A DNA stretch of 64,000 nucleotides. Origin: Nitzschia sp. DOCU1. Lineage: Eukaryota; Bacillariophyta; Bacillariophyceae; Bacillariales; Bacillariaceae. The stretch covers positions 2,170,001 to 2,234,000 of the forward strand of contig OX595993.1 in assembly GCA_951394045.1 (NCBI GenBank). The letters are read 5' to 3'. The notes under the pieces are model-generated. The model had not been told where the DNA came from. It was given only the letters and a program-made list of their open reading frames with translations, and did no database searches. This document shows, piece by piece, positions 63,045 through 64,000 of this stretch; position 1 is the stretch's first letter, and each line of letters opens with the position of its first letter. The translations under genes and the position numbers were made by a program.

Positions 63045-63222
63045 TTCGCCGTCGAGTGTAGGGCATTGTTGTGCTCTGGGTGGATCTCAGTCCTCCCCCA
63101 CGTACTCTGTCGAGTAAAGGGAGCGATCTGCCCGGCGGAGAGGTCTCCCGGACGGGGCTTGTAAAGGGAGTAGTTCACCACCGTTCCCGACCAAAATCGA
63201 ACTGCTTTAATGCAGTTGTGTG
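63045..63222. repeat. Repeat A relative, partial copy 4
   Basis: More diverged: CGCCGTCGAGTGTAG, a variable middle, then AAAATCGAACTGCTTTAATG. It lies 15 nt after the 19-G run. Confidence 0.5.
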
Positions 63223-63733
63223 CAAAGACGACCCTACGACGGGCCGTTGATAGCTAGAGGAAGATTGTTGTTTATCCGTCATCGCAGACTACCCCACCAT
63301 CTATTGCATTTCAGGCCGATGCAGCAGGCAAAGACCTTTCGCCCCTGAGCGCCCTCAAACTTGAGCACCTCTTCACTGGTTTCTGTAGCCAATCGTTCCA
63401 CCAGCGGCCTCATGACATCAACGGGGCTGGCTCTGGCATCCAATCGTCGTCTTCCGGCATCGTAACTCAACGAAAGGATTGGATTTTGTGGTCATTGTGA
63501 AAATGAATGACCGTCCACATTAACATCATTGCCGGTTTTGAGTCCAGTAAGTCCAGCGCTCGTCGGCAGCAACTCTTTGGCGCTTGTGTCGCGGGCGAGA
63601 ATAGTTTTTCGTTTGGAACATCGGGATCGACGCGTCGAACCCTGATTTCCTTAGGAGATCCAGTACAAAATCTACGTAGAAGCTACGTAGAAAAGGTGCA
63701 TACAGCGAGAAAAACGCGGAAAAGGTAGTGACG

Positions 63734-64000
63734 ATGGCGACTACTGCCGACGGAAACTGCGCCAATGGCGCTCGTGCAAAGATGACAAACACCAATGACG
63801 CCGACGACGATGACAAGACCGTACGTTCCAGCGGCAGCGGGAACAAAAACGGACAGGATCTCACCGAACTGGATGGATTCACGTACAAGATGAAGCTATC
63901 GTGGAAAGGTAGCGGGGGGACCGATGTTGACCACGCCGCACTGCATTTCGCGAAGGTGCTCTCCCTCATTAAACACTTCGAACCGGAAACATACATTATC
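63734..64000 (+). CDS. Partial ORF running off the window
   Basis: Open from the ATG at 63734 (MATTADGNCANGARAKMTNT) through the last base, 89 codons. An Asp/Asn/Gly-rich N-terminus leads into ELDGFTYKMKLSWKGSGGTD and HAALHFAKVLSLIKHFEPET, which looks like the start of a folded domain. I do not recognise it. Its place beside repeat relatives leaves room for a transposon-encoded protein. Confidence 0.45.
   Translation, partial: MATTADGNCANGARAKMTNTNDADDDDKTVRSSGSGNKNGQDLTELDGFTYKMKLSWKGSGGTDVDHAALHFAKVLSLIKHFEPETYII

Larger units (their letters stand above)
61967..63733. other. Repeat-bearing intergenic region
   Basis: No supported gene. It holds two diverged relatives of repeat A (~62104-62305 and ~63045-63222) and a run of 19 G at 63012-63030. 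The minus-strand frame 63279-63470 encodes a peptide with coding-like composition (RASPVDVMRPLVERLATETS) but nothing I can assign. Confidence 0.45.

Overview
The window looks like nuclear DNA of a diatom, most likely a raphid pennate; the species cannot be fixed from sequence alone. Genes are intron-poor, with GT-AG introns of about 80-200 nt. They lie on both strands and are separated by 0.3-2 kb of AT-rich sequence full of CTAGCTAG and TAGTAG runs. A CbbY-type sugar phosphatase carries a signal peptide followed by an ARA-F site, the form of plastid targeting used by algae with secondary plastids. There is no operon organisation.

Layout. 201-1004 is a foldback element. 1550-5079 holds eIF2B-epsilon and a divergently transcribed poly-Gln protein that share a CCAAT-rich promoter. 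6.7-11.5 kb is a composite repeat around a 5'-truncated, frameshifted ABCA transporter. 11569-13585 is a three-exon membrane LRR protein and 14459-15130 a TPR-like protein. 15.8-26.0 kb holds four members of an apparently undescribed Ser/Arg-rich family that share a short motif, W-A-x-A-D-L-[ED]-[QK]-L or a weaker form of it; an SLC1-type dicarboxylate/amino-acid symporter sits among them. 27567-28316 encodes a coiled-coil protein.

29.2-35.1 kb is a cluster of three genes with the same gene structure: a presequence exon ending in a split Leu codon, then a phase-2 intron. One is a complete CbbY, one is a CbbY with the cap domain deleted, and one is a mini-gene with only the presequence and the C-terminal tail. 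A SABATH methyltransferase lies between them on the other strand. 35.6-41.9 kb is a tandem triplet of type II membrane SGNH-hydrolase-like proteins, each with a similar palindrome upstream. After a small unknown gene and decayed fragments (a renalase-like oxidoreductase among them), 46.5-50.5 kb repeats the composite element, this time around a truncated, internally duplicated protein kinase.

52416-58633 encodes a 2044-residue myosin with IQ motifs, ankyrin repeats and a C-terminal kinase-like domain lacking catalytic residues. 59507-61966 is an F-box/LRR protein with repeated FAPP-type motifs. The last gene runs off the window.

The strongest leads are (1) the paired composite repeats enclosing 5'-truncated host genes, (2) the four-gene WAxADL family, (3) the CbbY cluster showing stepwise loss of domains, and (4) the myosin-ankyrin-pseudokinase. 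All calls come from reading the sequence; no database search was run.
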